From positions 186,001 to 250,000 of the forward strand of contig JAKASR010000001.1 of assembly GCA_021818955.1 (NCBI GenBank): a DNA stretch of 64,000 nucleotides, read 5' to 3'. The DNA comes from Acidobacteriota bacterium (GTDB lineage: Bacteria; Acidobacteriota; Terriglobia; Terriglobales; SCQP01). The notes under the pieces were generated by a model. The model searched no databases, was not told where the DNA came from, and worked only from the letters and a program-made list of their open reading frames with translations. Positions 51,001 to 59,082 of this stretch are shown here, one piece after another. The translations under genes and the position numbers were made by a program. How positions within the stretch are numbered: the stretch's first letter is position 1; the number at the start of each line of letters is the position of its first letter.

Positions 51001-52646
51001 TCTGGCTGCCGCAAACCGAGCTGGCGCGCGCCGCCGGCGGCGCTGCCGGCGAAGCATCGCTGGCTGCCTGGATGGCGCAGCTGGCTGCCGCCGGGCGGGT
51101 GATCGAGGCGCGGGCGGGCGAGGTGAAGGGCTGGGCGCCGGCGGAGCGGGCGGCGTTGGCCGCCGCCGCCGGGCTCGAGGCCGGCGCGGCGGAAAAGGAT
51201 ACGGCCGCGCCGGCGGCGGTTCCGGCTGACGCCGAAGCCGCCACGGCCGAGCTGACGCGGGGCTGGGCGGAAATCAGCGGCCCGTTTTCCGTGCCGGAAC
51301 TGGCGCGGCGATTGAATTTGCCGCGCGAGCGGATCGAGGCGGCCTGCCTGCGCCTCGAACATGAAGGCGTGCTGCTGCGCGGGCATTTCCGCGGCCAGCT
51401 TGCCGACAGCGGTCCGCTGCTGGAATTTTGCGAGCGCCGGCTGCTGGCGCGGATTCATCGCCGCACGCTGCAAAGCTGGCGCGAGGCGATCGAGCCGGCG
51501 GCGCCGGGGCATTGGCTGCGCTTCCTGCTGCGCTGGCAACACCTGGAGCCCGGAACGCGCTGGCATGGCGCGCGCGGCCTGGACGCGGCGCTGCGGCAAT
51601 TGCAAGGATTAGAGGCGGCGGCGCCGGCCTGGGAAGCCGAACTGCTGCCGGCGCGAGTGGAAGGCTATCAGGCGGAATGGCTCGACCAGTTGTGCCTGGC
51701 CGGCGATTTCGCCTGGGCGCGGCTGACGCCGCCGCCCTCGTTGCAAAAAGGCGCGGCCATGCGGCGCGTGCTGCCCACGCGCTCTTCGCCGCTGGCCTTT
51801 TTCGCCCGCGCCCAGGCGGCGCCGCTGCTCGTTGCCTGCGGCTGGCGCGAAGAAGAACGCCGGCGGGCGCTGAGTCCCGCCGCGGCGCGGGTTTGGGCCT
51901 GGCTTGAGCGGCGCGGCGCCTGCTTTTTCCGCGATCTCGAATTGGCGCTGGCGTCGCCAACGGCGGAAGCCGACCGGCTGCTGAAAAGCGAAATCGAGTT
52001 GGCGTTATGGGAGTTGGCCGCCGCCGGCCTGGTCACCGCCGATGACTTCGATAATTTACGCGCGCTCTACGATCCGCAGCGGCGGCACGGCCGCGGCCGC
52101 GGGCGCCATGCCCGCCCGCGCCAGGCGCGCGGACGCTGGTCGCCCCTCGGGCACCTGCTGCCCTGGGATGCGGCGGCGCCCATCGCGGCTTCCGGCGGCG
52201 GTCCGGGCGGAACCGAAGCTCCGGGCGAGCGCGAGGCGCAAGCGGAGTTCATGGCGCGGCTGCTGGTGGCGCGTTACGGAGTGCTGTTCCGCGCACTGCT
52301 GGCGCGCGAAACCGCGGCGCTGGCGCGCTTACACTGGCGCGACCTGCTGCTGGCCTGCCGCAGGCTGGAGGCGCGCGGCGAATTGCGCGGCGGCCGCTTC
52401 GTTTCCGGGTTTGCCGGCGAGCAGTACGCGCTGCCGGAGGCGGTGGAGGGATTGCGCGCGGTGCGCACCCTGCCGCCGCTGGCCGCGCCGCTGGCGTTGA
52501 GCGCGCTCGACCCGGTGAATTTTGCCGGAATCCTGTTTCCCGGCGAGCGCGTGCCGGCGCAGCCGGGCAACACGGTCGTGCTCCATCCGGCCGCCAGCGG
52601 TCCCGGTGCGGTGTTTGCCGAGCCGGGGAAAATACAGGTTCTATAA
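48081..52646 (+). CDS. lhr: Large ATP-dependent helicase Lhr
   Basis: The 1521-residue protein is a full-length Lhr. RecA domain 1 has Walker A APTGAGKT (42-49), the DEIH box at 166-169 and the SAT motif (GLSATV). RecA domain 2 has LVFTSTRALAERVAHRL, HHGSLSRKLRLAAEERFKRG and QRVGRAGHGRG. A winged helix and the Lhr-specific region follow, and then the long C-terminal Lhr-CTD repeat region rich in Ala, Arg and Glu. These helicases load on single-stranded DNA and move 3' to 5', with a preference for RNA:DNA hybrids, and are linked to repair. An insertion of about 45 residues lies after the SAT motif (about 225-270). Confidence 0.95.
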   Translation: MSPLFHPMVDGWFAGQFGEPTEPQQAGWPRIAAGGDTLIAAPTGAGKTLAAFLFAIDRLFRRALEGALPEATLVVYVSPLKALANDVHKNLELPLDGICRRALAAGHLPGAIRVALRTGDTLAAEREAQLRRPPHILVTTPESLYLLLTAARSRQALTAVECAIVDEIHALAGNKRGAHLALSLARLEHGVRAAGRPRPQRIGLSATVRPLRGIAAFLSGCEPETAANKIPDDKLRLPGETTPNAENEVKARARPCAIVSIPRRQFPDLAIEAPSTTLGPIATNEQWEERYDRIAQLAGEHRSTLVFTSTRALAERVAHRLEERLGEGAVAAHHGSLSRKLRLAAEERFKRGELKVMVATASLELGLDIGAVDLVCQLGSPRALNPALQRVGRAGHGRGRLSKGRFFALTRDDLAECAALLRALERGELDRLEMPPWPRDILAQQIVATVAAGAEEAEDNAPVFRFGRSGGAPTINAVDPRQQASWLPGESSPSPQGGWSETGLFRMIRSAWPYRDLAREEFDALVGLLANGVSTRRGRRGAWLHRDGIHRRLRPRRGARLAALTGGGAIPETAAYAVIAEPENLPVGSVDEDFAVESHAGDIFLLGTTSWKIRGIEGGRVRVENAHGAPPSVPFWRGEAPGRTPELSRAVSRLRRQAARRIEQAGIEAAAKWLETRCHMPAHAAGQLAAYIAESKQMLGALPTRRHFVAERFFDDGGGMQLVIHAPLGSRVNRAWGMALRKSFCRSFDFELQAAAGENGLVLSLSEQHSFPLETIFLLVGSARATDVLTQAVLQAPLFPTRWRWVASRALALARWHAGRKLPPQIVRMRAEDLLASVFPAAAGCQDNHEGDLELPAHPYIDEAMRDCLEEALDLPRLLKTLRAMETGGIQLTAVDTPTPSGLAQEILNLAPYGYLDEAPLEERRARMVSLRSSLPPEFTAGVLEASVMAAVEAEAQPAPSDAEELHDVLLSLIWLPQTELARAAGGAAGEASLAAWMAQLAAAGRVIEARAGEVKGWAPAERAALAAAAGLEAGAAEKDTAAPAAVPADAEAATAELTRGWAEISGPFSVPELARRLNLPRERIEAACLRLEHEGVLLRGHFRGQLADSGPLLEFCERRLLARIHRRTLQSWREAIEPAAPGHWLRFLLRWQHLEPGTRWHGARGLDAALRQLQGLEAAAPAWEAELLPARVEGYQAEWLDQLCLAGDFAWARLTPPPSLQKGAAMRRVLPTRSSPLAFFARAQAAPLLVACGWREEERRRALSPAAARVWAWLERRGACFFRDLELALASPTAEADRLLKSEIELALWELAAAGLVTADDFDNLRALYDPQRRHGRGRGRHARPRQARGRWSPLGHLLPWDAAAPIAASGGGPGGTEAPGEREAQAEFMARLLVARYGVLFRALLARETAALARLHWRDLLLACRRLEARGELRGGRFVSGFAGEQYALPEAVEGLRAVRTLPPLAAPLALSALDPVNFAGILFPGERVPAQPGNTVVLHPAASGPGAVFAEPGKIQVL

Positions 52647-52699
52647 ATTCGGCCATGCTTGCATTTTGTAATTTTTAACCCGGCCGCAGGCCCGTTTTT

Positions 52700-53218
52700 T
52701 CACCATTCCCCGTCTTGCCGCAGTTTTTTGATTTTTTTCTTGATCAGCTCGCGCTTGAGCGAGCTGAGGTGGGTAATGAACAGCCGGCCGTTCAAATGAT
52801 CGGTTTCGTGCAAAAAGGCGCGCGCCAGCAATTCCTCCCCGGTGCGTTCGAACCAGTTGCCTTCGGCATCCTGGGCGCGGACGGTAACCTGCATGGCGCG
52901 GGTCACGGATTCGCGAAAGCCGGGCAGGCTGAGGCAGCCTTCCTCTTCGGTCTGCTTGCCCTCGGCGTGAATGATTTCGGGATTGATCAGCACCATGCGT
53001 TCCGGCGGTCCCTCGCGGGGGGCGCAATCCACGACCGCGATGCGGCGGCCAATGCCGATTTGCGGCGCGGCCAGGCCCACGCCATTGGCGGCATACATGG
53101 AGTCGAACATGTCTTCGAGCAACTGCCGCAGTTCCGGCGTGGCAAACTCGGTGACGGTGGCCGCGGGGCGGGCCAGCACCGCGTCTCCATATTTCACGAT
53201 GGGATAGATTTTCGACAT
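52700..53218 (-). CDS. def: Peptide deformylase
   Basis: The 172-residue protein has the three family motifs: GVGLAAPQIG (46-55), EEGCLSLPG with metal ligand C95, and HETDHLNG with H137, E138 and H141. It removes the formyl group from nascent proteins. The C-terminal helix SLKRELIKKKIKKLRQDGEW is lysine-rich. It follows aroC by 16 bp, so both are probably one transcript; no fmt gene is adjacent. Confidence 0.96.
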   Translation of the reverse strand: MSKIYPIVKYGDAVLARPAATVTEFATPELRQLLEDMFDSMYAANGVGLAAPQIGIGRRIAVVDCAPREGPPERMVLINPEIIHAEGKQTEEEGCLSLPGFRESVTRAMQVTVRAQDAEGNWFERTGEELLARAFLHETDHLNGRLFITHLSSLKRELIKKKIKKLRQDGEW

Positions 53219-53234
53219 GGCAGGAAAGGGCGGT

Positions 53235-54407
53235 TCACCAGGCGCGGACTTGCGCGAGGTAACCTTCGTAATTGCGCTTGAGCTCCAGCATGGAATCGCC
53301 GCCGAACTTATCCAGCACGGCGCGCGCCAGCACCAGGGCGGTCATGGCTTCACCCACCACCGCCGCCGCCGGCACCACGCAGACGTCCGAGCGCTCGTAG
53401 GCGGCCTTAACCGGCTGGCGGGTGCTGAACTCCACCGACTCGAGCGGCCGGCGCAGGGTCGAGATCGGCTTCAAGTAGCCGCGCACGACGATTTCCTCGC
53501 CGTTCGACATGCCGCCTTCCAAGCCGCCGGCGAAATTGGAAGGGCGGAAAAATCGGCGCGCCTGCGGGTCGTAATGGATCGGGTCTTGAGACGCCGAGCC
53601 GGGCCGGGCGGCGATGCTCACGCCCGCGCCGATTTCGGCGGCCTTCACCGCCTGAATCGAAACCAAAGCCTGGACGAGCTGGCCATCGAGGCGGGCGTCC
53701 CAACTGGCGCAACTGCCGAGGCCGGGGGGAATGCCGCGGGCCCGCACCTCAAAGACGCCGCCCACCGAATCGCCGGTTTTCAGCGCCCGGTCCACTTCGG
53801 CCTGCATGCGCGCCTGGCTGGCCTCGTCCAGGCAGCTCAGTAAAACCTCTTCCCTGGCCGCCAGGGCGCGCAGCTTTTCCCAACTCACTTCGGCTTGCGG
53901 GTCGAGGGAAACGCCGCCGACGGCGATCACATGGCTCAACACTTCCATGCCCAACTCGCGCAGCAACAGCTTGGCCAGCGCGCCCAGCGCCACCCGGGAG
54001 GTGGTTTCGCGCGCCGAGGCGCGCTCCAGCACATAGCGCGATTCCGGGAAATTCCATTTCAAGGCGCCGGCCAGGTCGGCATGCCCCGGGCGCGGGCTGG
54101 CGACCGGCCGCGCCGCTGCCCCCGCCGGCTCGGCAACGGAGAGCGTCTTTTCCCAATTTTTCCAGTCGCGGTTTTCCAGCCAAATGGAGATGGGCGAGCC
54201 GATGGTGATGCCGTTGCGGACTCCGGAAACGAACCGGGCGCGGTCGCGTTCGATTTTCATGCGGCCGCCGCGGCCATAGCCCTGCTGGCGCCGCCACAAT
54301 TCGCGGTCAATGAAGGCGAAATCCAGCGCCAGGCCGGCGGGCAGGCCTTCGAGCAGCCCGATCAGGGCTTCGCCATGCGATTCTCCGGCAGTGAAGAAAC
54401 GTAGCAT
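53235..54407 (-). CDS. aroC: Chorismate synthase
   Basis: The 390-residue protein has the N-terminal signature FTAGESHGEALIGLLEGLPAGL, RRQQGYGRGGRMKIERD, GITIGSPI and RPGHADL, and near the end GGLEGGMSNGEEIVVRG and EAMTALVLARAVLDKFGGD. It makes chorismate from EPSP with reduced FMN, the last step of the shikimate pathway. It is first in a two-gene unit with def. Confidence 0.96.
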   Translation of the reverse strand: MLRFFTAGESHGEALIGLLEGLPAGLALDFAFIDRELWRRQQGYGRGGRMKIERDRARFVSGVRNGITIGSPISIWLENRDWKNWEKTLSVAEPAGAAARPVASPRPGHADLAGALKWNFPESRYVLERASARETTSRVALGALAKLLLRELGMEVLSHVIAVGGVSLDPQAEVSWEKLRALAAREEVLLSCLDEASQARMQAEVDRALKTGDSVGGVFEVRARGIPPGLGSCASWDARLDGQLVQALVSIQAVKAAEIGAGVSIAARPGSASQDPIHYDPQARRFFRPSNFAGGLEGGMSNGEEIVVRGYLKPISTLRRPLESVEFSTRQPVKAAYERSDVCVVPAAAVVGEAMTALVLARAVLDKFGGDSMLELKRNYEGYLAQVRAW

Positions 54408-54490
54408 CGTGGGCTGGGCGAAACATTCTATTGTATAGGCAATTGACAGCTTTACCGCGATGAGGGGAAAGTGGAGACAGCCTTGCCGTT

Positions 54491-54766
54491 ATGCCCAAAG
54501 TCCTCAAGCTCGCGATCGCGCTGTTTGTGCTCGCCGCCTTGGCCTATCTGATTTTCAGCTCGCTGGCCGCCACGCATTACCGCTATGAGGTGTGTGTCCG
54601 CTATGCGGGGCACAGCTCCTGCCGGGTGGCCGAGGGGCGCACGCGAGCGGAAGCGCAGCGCGCGGCGCACGACAATGCCTGCGCCCAACTCACCAGCGGC
54701 GTTACCGGCGCGGTGACCTGCGGGCAGACCCCGGCCTATCGCGTCCGCGCATTGCCGATCCAGTAG
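54491..54766 (+). CDS. Small membrane-anchored protein of unknown function
   Basis: This 91-residue protein has an N-terminal transmembrane helix (LAIALFVLAALAYLIFSSLAA). A small outer domain follows with four cysteines (YEVCVRYAGHSSCRVAEG, DNACAQL and VTCGQ), perhaps in disulfides. The segment EGRTRAEAQRAAHDNACAQL looks helical. I do not recognise a named family. It is divergent from aroC; a palindromic element fragment begins 11 bp after its stop codon. Confidence 0.7.
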   Translation: MPKVLKLAIALFVLAALAYLIFSSLAATHYRYEVCVRYAGHSSCRVAEGRTRAEAQRAAHDNACAQLTSGVTGAVTCGQTPAYRVRALPIQ

Positions 54767-54777
54767 CCACGCCCCGC

Positions 54778-54840
54778 AAGCGTTAACGGCCGAGTCGGGC
54801 CGCAGTTTTCGTCATTGGCAATTTCGGCGAAATTGCCGAG
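54778..54840 (-). repeat. Palindromic element fragment (right end, reversed)
   Basis: AAGCGTTAACGGCCGAGTCG, then a CGTCATTGGCAATTT stretch and one CAATTTC/GAAATTG-type palindrome match the right end plus one 30-bp unit of the full element, reversed. The remaining parts are missing. It lies about 120 bp upstream of the S9 peptidase start. Confidence 0.7.
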
Positions 54841-54961
54841 CCGCTCCAAATTGAGGCCGGCCAGCAGTCACAAGCGCTTTACGCGAGCGGCGGAGTGTCG
54901 TAGCCTTAAGCCTGTTTGGCCGCAAGCGGCCGGGAATATCGAGAAAACGAGGGAATGCGAG

Positions 54962-57085
54962 ATGCGAATGTTCCGCTGCATGGCGCTGGTTGGTCTGGGG
55001 CTTACCCCGCTATTCGCGCAGCAGGCAAGCGCGCCGGCAGGAGGTTTTCGCCTGCGGCAGGTGATGAGCGCGCCGTTTCCCAGCGAGCTGGTGGCGGCGA
55101 CGCACGCCGACACCGCGGCCTGGATGACGAACTTGCGCGGCGTCCGTAATGTTTGGGAGGCAAGCGGCCCTGCATTTCACGCCCGCCAGCTCACCCATTA
55201 CGACAGCGACAACGGGGTCAGCATTTACGGCCTGCAAATCACCGCCAACGGCAAGACCGTGGTTTACGCGCTGGGCAATGAGCGCAATCACCTCGGCGCG
55301 ATCGCCGATCCCACCAGCAACGTGAGCACGCCCAGCCAGGAGGTTTGGGCGGTCGATGTCGCCGGGGGGGAGCCGCGCCGGCTGGGGATGATGAACTGCG
55401 GCAGTGAAGGATGCGAAGACATTCAACTCTCGCCCGACGGCCGTGAGGCCGTTTGGCCGGCGCGCGGCCAGATCTGGATTGCCCCGGTCTCGGGCGCGCA
55501 GCCGGCGCGGCGGCTTTGCTATTCGCGCGGCGACAACGTCAGCCCGCACTGGTCGCCGGATGGGCGGCGGATTGCCTTCGTCAGCCTGCGCGGCGATCAC
55601 AGTTTTATCGCGGTGTACGATTTTGCGCGGCGGCGGCTGCGCTATATGGCGCCCAGCGTGGATCGCGACCTGATGCCGCGCTGGTCGCCGGGCGGGCGGC
55701 GGCTGGGGTTTATCCGCATCGCCGGCGCGCGGCTCGAACATAAAATCATTCCCCCGCAGCCCCGGCCGTTCGCGATCTGGGTGGGGGACCCGCGCACCGG
55801 CAGCGCGCATGAGCTCTGGCATAGCGGCGTGCGGCTGCAGGATTCGCTGCCCTGGCAAACCGAATCGGAAGCGTTTGTTTTCGCCGCCGGCAATCGCCTG
55901 GCCTTTTCTTCCTGGCAGGATGGCCGGCTGCATCTCTATTCCGTGTCCGCGGCCAGCGGCGGGGCGCGGCTGCTGACGCCCGGCGCTTTCGACGTCAAAG
56001 ATGTTGCCTATTCGCCCGACGGGCGCACGATTCTGTATTCCTCCAACCAGAATGATGCCGAGCGCCGCCACTGCTGGCGCGTGGCGGTGAGCGGCGGCGC
56101 GCCGCAGTCTTTAAATGCCGGCACGGGCGTGGAATGGACGCCGGTGGAGAGCGGGGGCGGGCATATCTTCTATATAGGCGCCGGCGCCCGCCGTCCGGCG
56201 CTGCCAATGCTGCTCGCCGCCACCGGCGCGCGCGCGCTCGGACGCCGCCTGGTGTCCGCCGATTTTCCCCGGAACGCGATGGTGAGGCCGCGCGCGGTGA
56301 CGTTCCGCAGCGGCGACGGACTGCGCGTGCATGCCCAGTTGTTTATGCCCCGCGGCCGCACCGCGCCCGGACCGGCGCTGGTTTATATCCATGGCGGCTC
56401 CATGCGCCAGATGATGCTCGGCTGGAACCCGATGCGGTATTACTACTACGCCTATGCCGAAAACCAGTATTTGGTGAACCGCGGCTTTATCGTGCTTTCG
56501 GTCAATTATCGCAGCGGCATCATGTATGGCTATGCCTATCGCCATCCCGCGAACTACGGCTGGCGCGGGGCATCCGATTATCAAGACATATTAGCCGCAG
56601 GAGAATACCTGCAGCGGTTGCCGCAGGTCAATGCCCGCGAGGTGGGGCTGTGGGGCGGATCCTGGGGCGGATATTTAACCGCCATGGGACTGGCGAAAAA
56701 CTCCAATATCTTCGCCGCCGGCGTGGATATGCACGGGGTGCACGACTGGTCGGCGCTGATCGGCGGCGGGGGCCGGATCACCGACCTGGCCGCGGCCAAA
56801 AAGCTGGCGTTTCAGTCGTCGCCCGACGCCTATCTCGCTACCTGGCGGTCGCCGGTGCTGCTGATTCAAGGCGATGACGATCGCAATGTCCCGTTCAGCC
56901 AGACGGTGGATCTGGTGCAACGGCTGCGGGCGCACCATGTGCCCTTCGAGCAGTTAGTCTTTCCCGACGAGGTGCACATGTTTTTGCGCTGGAAAAGCTG
57001 GATGCGGGCCTATGCCGCCACCGCGGCGTTTTTCGAGCGCACGCTGGTGCGGCATCAAGCTTTGCCGCCAGCCCCGCCGTTTTAA
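54962..57085 (+). CDS. S9 family (prolyl-oligopeptidase-like) secreted peptidase
   Basis: The 707-residue protein has a short signal peptide (MALVGLGLTPLFAQQ). A beta-propeller with TolB-like repeats follows (LSPDGREAVW, WSPDGRRIAFVS, WSPGGRRLGFI, YSPDGRTILYSS). The hydrolase domain has nucleophile S567 in GGSWGGY, an aspartate in GDDDRNVP (638-640) and H672 in DEVHMF. It should cleave short peptides in the periplasm or outside the cell. GAGGGAATGCGAG precedes the chosen ATG; the longer open frame upstream covers element DNA. Confidence 0.92.
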   Translation: MRMFRCMALVGLGLTPLFAQQASAPAGGFRLRQVMSAPFPSELVAATHADTAAWMTNLRGVRNVWEASGPAFHARQLTHYDSDNGVSIYGLQITANGKTVVYALGNERNHLGAIADPTSNVSTPSQEVWAVDVAGGEPRRLGMMNCGSEGCEDIQLSPDGREAVWPARGQIWIAPVSGAQPARRLCYSRGDNVSPHWSPDGRRIAFVSLRGDHSFIAVYDFARRRLRYMAPSVDRDLMPRWSPGGRRLGFIRIAGARLEHKIIPPQPRPFAIWVGDPRTGSAHELWHSGVRLQDSLPWQTESEAFVFAAGNRLAFSSWQDGRLHLYSVSAASGGARLLTPGAFDVKDVAYSPDGRTILYSSNQNDAERRHCWRVAVSGGAPQSLNAGTGVEWTPVESGGGHIFYIGAGARRPALPMLLAATGARALGRRLVSADFPRNAMVRPRAVTFRSGDGLRVHAQLFMPRGRTAPGPALVYIHGGSMRQMMLGWNPMRYYYYAYAENQYLVNRGFIVLSVNYRSGIMYGYAYRHPANYGWRGASDYQDILAAGEYLQRLPQVNAREVGLWGGSWGGYLTAMGLAKNSNIFAAGVDMHGVHDWSALIGGGGRITDLAAAKKLAFQSSPDAYLATWRSPVLLIQGDDDRNVPFSQTVDLVQRLRAHHVPFEQLVFPDEVHMFLRWKSWMRAYAATAAFFERTLVRHQALPPAPPF

Positions 57086-57321
57086 GCATCCGCCGCCGCC
57101 GGTGTCTACCTGTGTCTACCCGGCACGTCCAGTCAATGAAGCGAGGATTTTTCAGGAGTAATTAAGGGCGGCTGAATCACGAAAAAGATGTATCCATCTG
57201 AAAACATCCTGCAATAGCGGCTGAACCCGGCCGGTATTCTCGCGCGATTATCGTGTATGCTGAGGGCTTTCACAAAGGCAATCATCCGAATGGGGCGAGT
57301 TTCCCGTTCACTGGAGCCGGC

Positions 57322-58845
57322 ATGCGTTACTTTCGGCACGGAGTTTACTGGTTTGTTGTTGGTTTGGGGTTAACGAGTTTGGCCGCGGCGGCCCGGCCGC
57401 GCGCCGGTTCCGCCACCGCCCGAGTCGAGCGCTATTTGCGCTCGATCCGGAATCAGCCTCCGCTATTGAGCGCCTTTTTCCGCCGCATGCCTAAAGGCGG
57501 CGATCTGCATAACCATCTTACCGGCGCCATTTATGCGGAGACTTACATCCATTGGGCTGCCGCCGCCGGCGATTGCGTGCGACTGGCGGATATGACCGCC
57601 GTACGTCCGCCCTGCGGGCCGATGGATCCGCCGATCCGGAACGCCTTGCGCCAGAGCGGGCTGTATACCGCCATCCTGCATGCCTGGTCGATGCTGGGCT
57701 GGAATCCGGCGCGGGAATCCGGCCATGATCACTTCTTCGCTACTTTCGATAAATACAGCCTGGCGCATGCGCACCACTTTGGCGACATGATTGCGCAAGT
57801 TGCCCAGCGCGCCGCCCGGGAACGCCTCGAATACCTGGAGCTGATGGATACGCTGGACGGCTCGGTGGCCTCGCATCTGGGCATGCAAGCCGGCTGGACC
57901 GGCAATCTGGCTCAAATGCGGCGCCGGTTGATGCGGGCGGGCATCAGCCACGCGGTCGCGGCGGCGCAGGCGCGCCTCAATCGCGGCGAAGTGGTTTGGC
58001 AGCGCGATTTAGGCTGCGGCACGCCTCAAGCCCGCCCCGGTTGCGGGGTGACGGTGCGCTTTCTGTATCAAGTCATCCGCGCCTTGCCGCCGCAGGCGGT
58101 TTATGCCCAGTTCCTGACCGGATTCTTACTCGCCCGCCGCGATGCGCGCGTGGTCGGCATCAATCTGGTGGCGCCCGAAGACGGCTATGTCGCGCTGCAC
58201 GATTTTCATCTGCAGATGCAGATGCTCGATTACCTGCACCATAGGTATCCCCAGGTCAAAATCGCGCTGCACGCCGGCGAACTGAATACCCGGCTGGTGC
58301 GTCCCCGCAATCTGCGCTTTCATATCCGGCAATCCATCGAACTCGGCCACGCCAGCCGCATCGGTCATGGGGTGGACATCATGCACGAAAGCCACCCTTT
58401 CCAATTGCTGCGCGAAATGCGCCGCCGCAACGTGCTGGTGGAAATCTGCCTGACCAGCAATTGGAGCATTCTCGGCATCGCCGGGCGCAATCACCCCTTG
58501 CCCATCTACCTGCGCTATCACGTGCCGGTGGCGCTGGCCACAGATGACGAAGGCGTTTCGCGCAGCGACATGACGCGCCAATATGTGCGCGCCGAACGGG
58601 AATTTCAGCTTTCCTACGCCACCCTCAAACAAATGACGCGCGACAGCCTGGAGCATGCCTTTTTGCCGGGCGCGAGTCTCTGGCGCGCGCCGGAAGATTT
58701 CCATCCGGTTGCCGCGTGCGCGGCGGGAGTTTTGGGCGCGCGCCATCCCGCACCCGCGTGCGCGCGCTATCTGGCGGCCAGTCCCAAAGCCCGTCTGGAA
58801 TGGAAGCTGGAAAGGCGATTGCGCCGCTTCGAAGCGCGGTTTTAA
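57322..58845 (+). CDS. Secreted ADA2-like adenosine deaminase family protein
   Basis: The 507-residue protein has a signal peptide (YWFVVGLGLTSLAAAA). The metal-dependent deaminase barrel has the N-terminal zinc pair H63 and H65 in GDLHNHLTGA, then IALHAGELNTR, LGHASRIGHGVDIM, ICLTSNW and ALATDDEG. This order is that of the secreted adenosine deaminase growth-factor branch (ADA2/CECR1). It probably deaminates extracellular adenosine or a related compound, which would suit the nucleoside import operon in this window. Start 57322 has GGAGCC at a proper distance. Confidence 0.87.
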   Translation: MRYFRHGVYWFVVGLGLTSLAAAARPRAGSATARVERYLRSIRNQPPLLSAFFRRMPKGGDLHNHLTGAIYAETYIHWAAAAGDCVRLADMTAVRPPCGPMDPPIRNALRQSGLYTAILHAWSMLGWNPARESGHDHFFATFDKYSLAHAHHFGDMIAQVAQRAARERLEYLELMDTLDGSVASHLGMQAGWTGNLAQMRRRLMRAGISHAVAAAQARLNRGEVVWQRDLGCGTPQARPGCGVTVRFLYQVIRALPPQAVYAQFLTGFLLARRDARVVGINLVAPEDGYVALHDFHLQMQMLDYLHHRYPQVKIALHAGELNTRLVRPRNLRFHIRQSIELGHASRIGHGVDIMHESHPFQLLREMRRRNVLVEICLTSNWSILGIAGRNHPLPIYLRYHVPVALATDDEGVSRSDMTRQYVRAEREFQLSYATLKQMTRDSLEHAFLPGASLWRAPEDFHPVAACAAGVLGARHPAPACARYLAASPKARLEWKLERRLRRFEARF

Positions 58846-59082
58846 TGTCTGGCATGCGCCGGCGCGGCGCGCAGCGGCTGCCCCAGGTCATGATTATCGG
58901 ATTTCAGCGGGAACGTCGAAAGCGAGAGCGAGCCGGAATAGTTTGTCGATTTTATCACAACCGGTAATTGCGTCCGCTTTTTGAGCGGGCGCGGGGGTTT
59001 TAAGGTAATTTTTTTAGTAAATTTCCTTGCATAATCCCCCACAATATTCATTCCTACTCTTCGGCTTGCTACACTAACCACT

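Noticed and set aside
58846-59082. Possible intrinsic terminator (CCGCT/AGCGG) with a later T-run
   Set aside because: The stem is only 5 bp and the T-run lies well downstream, so it does not meet a reasonable standard.
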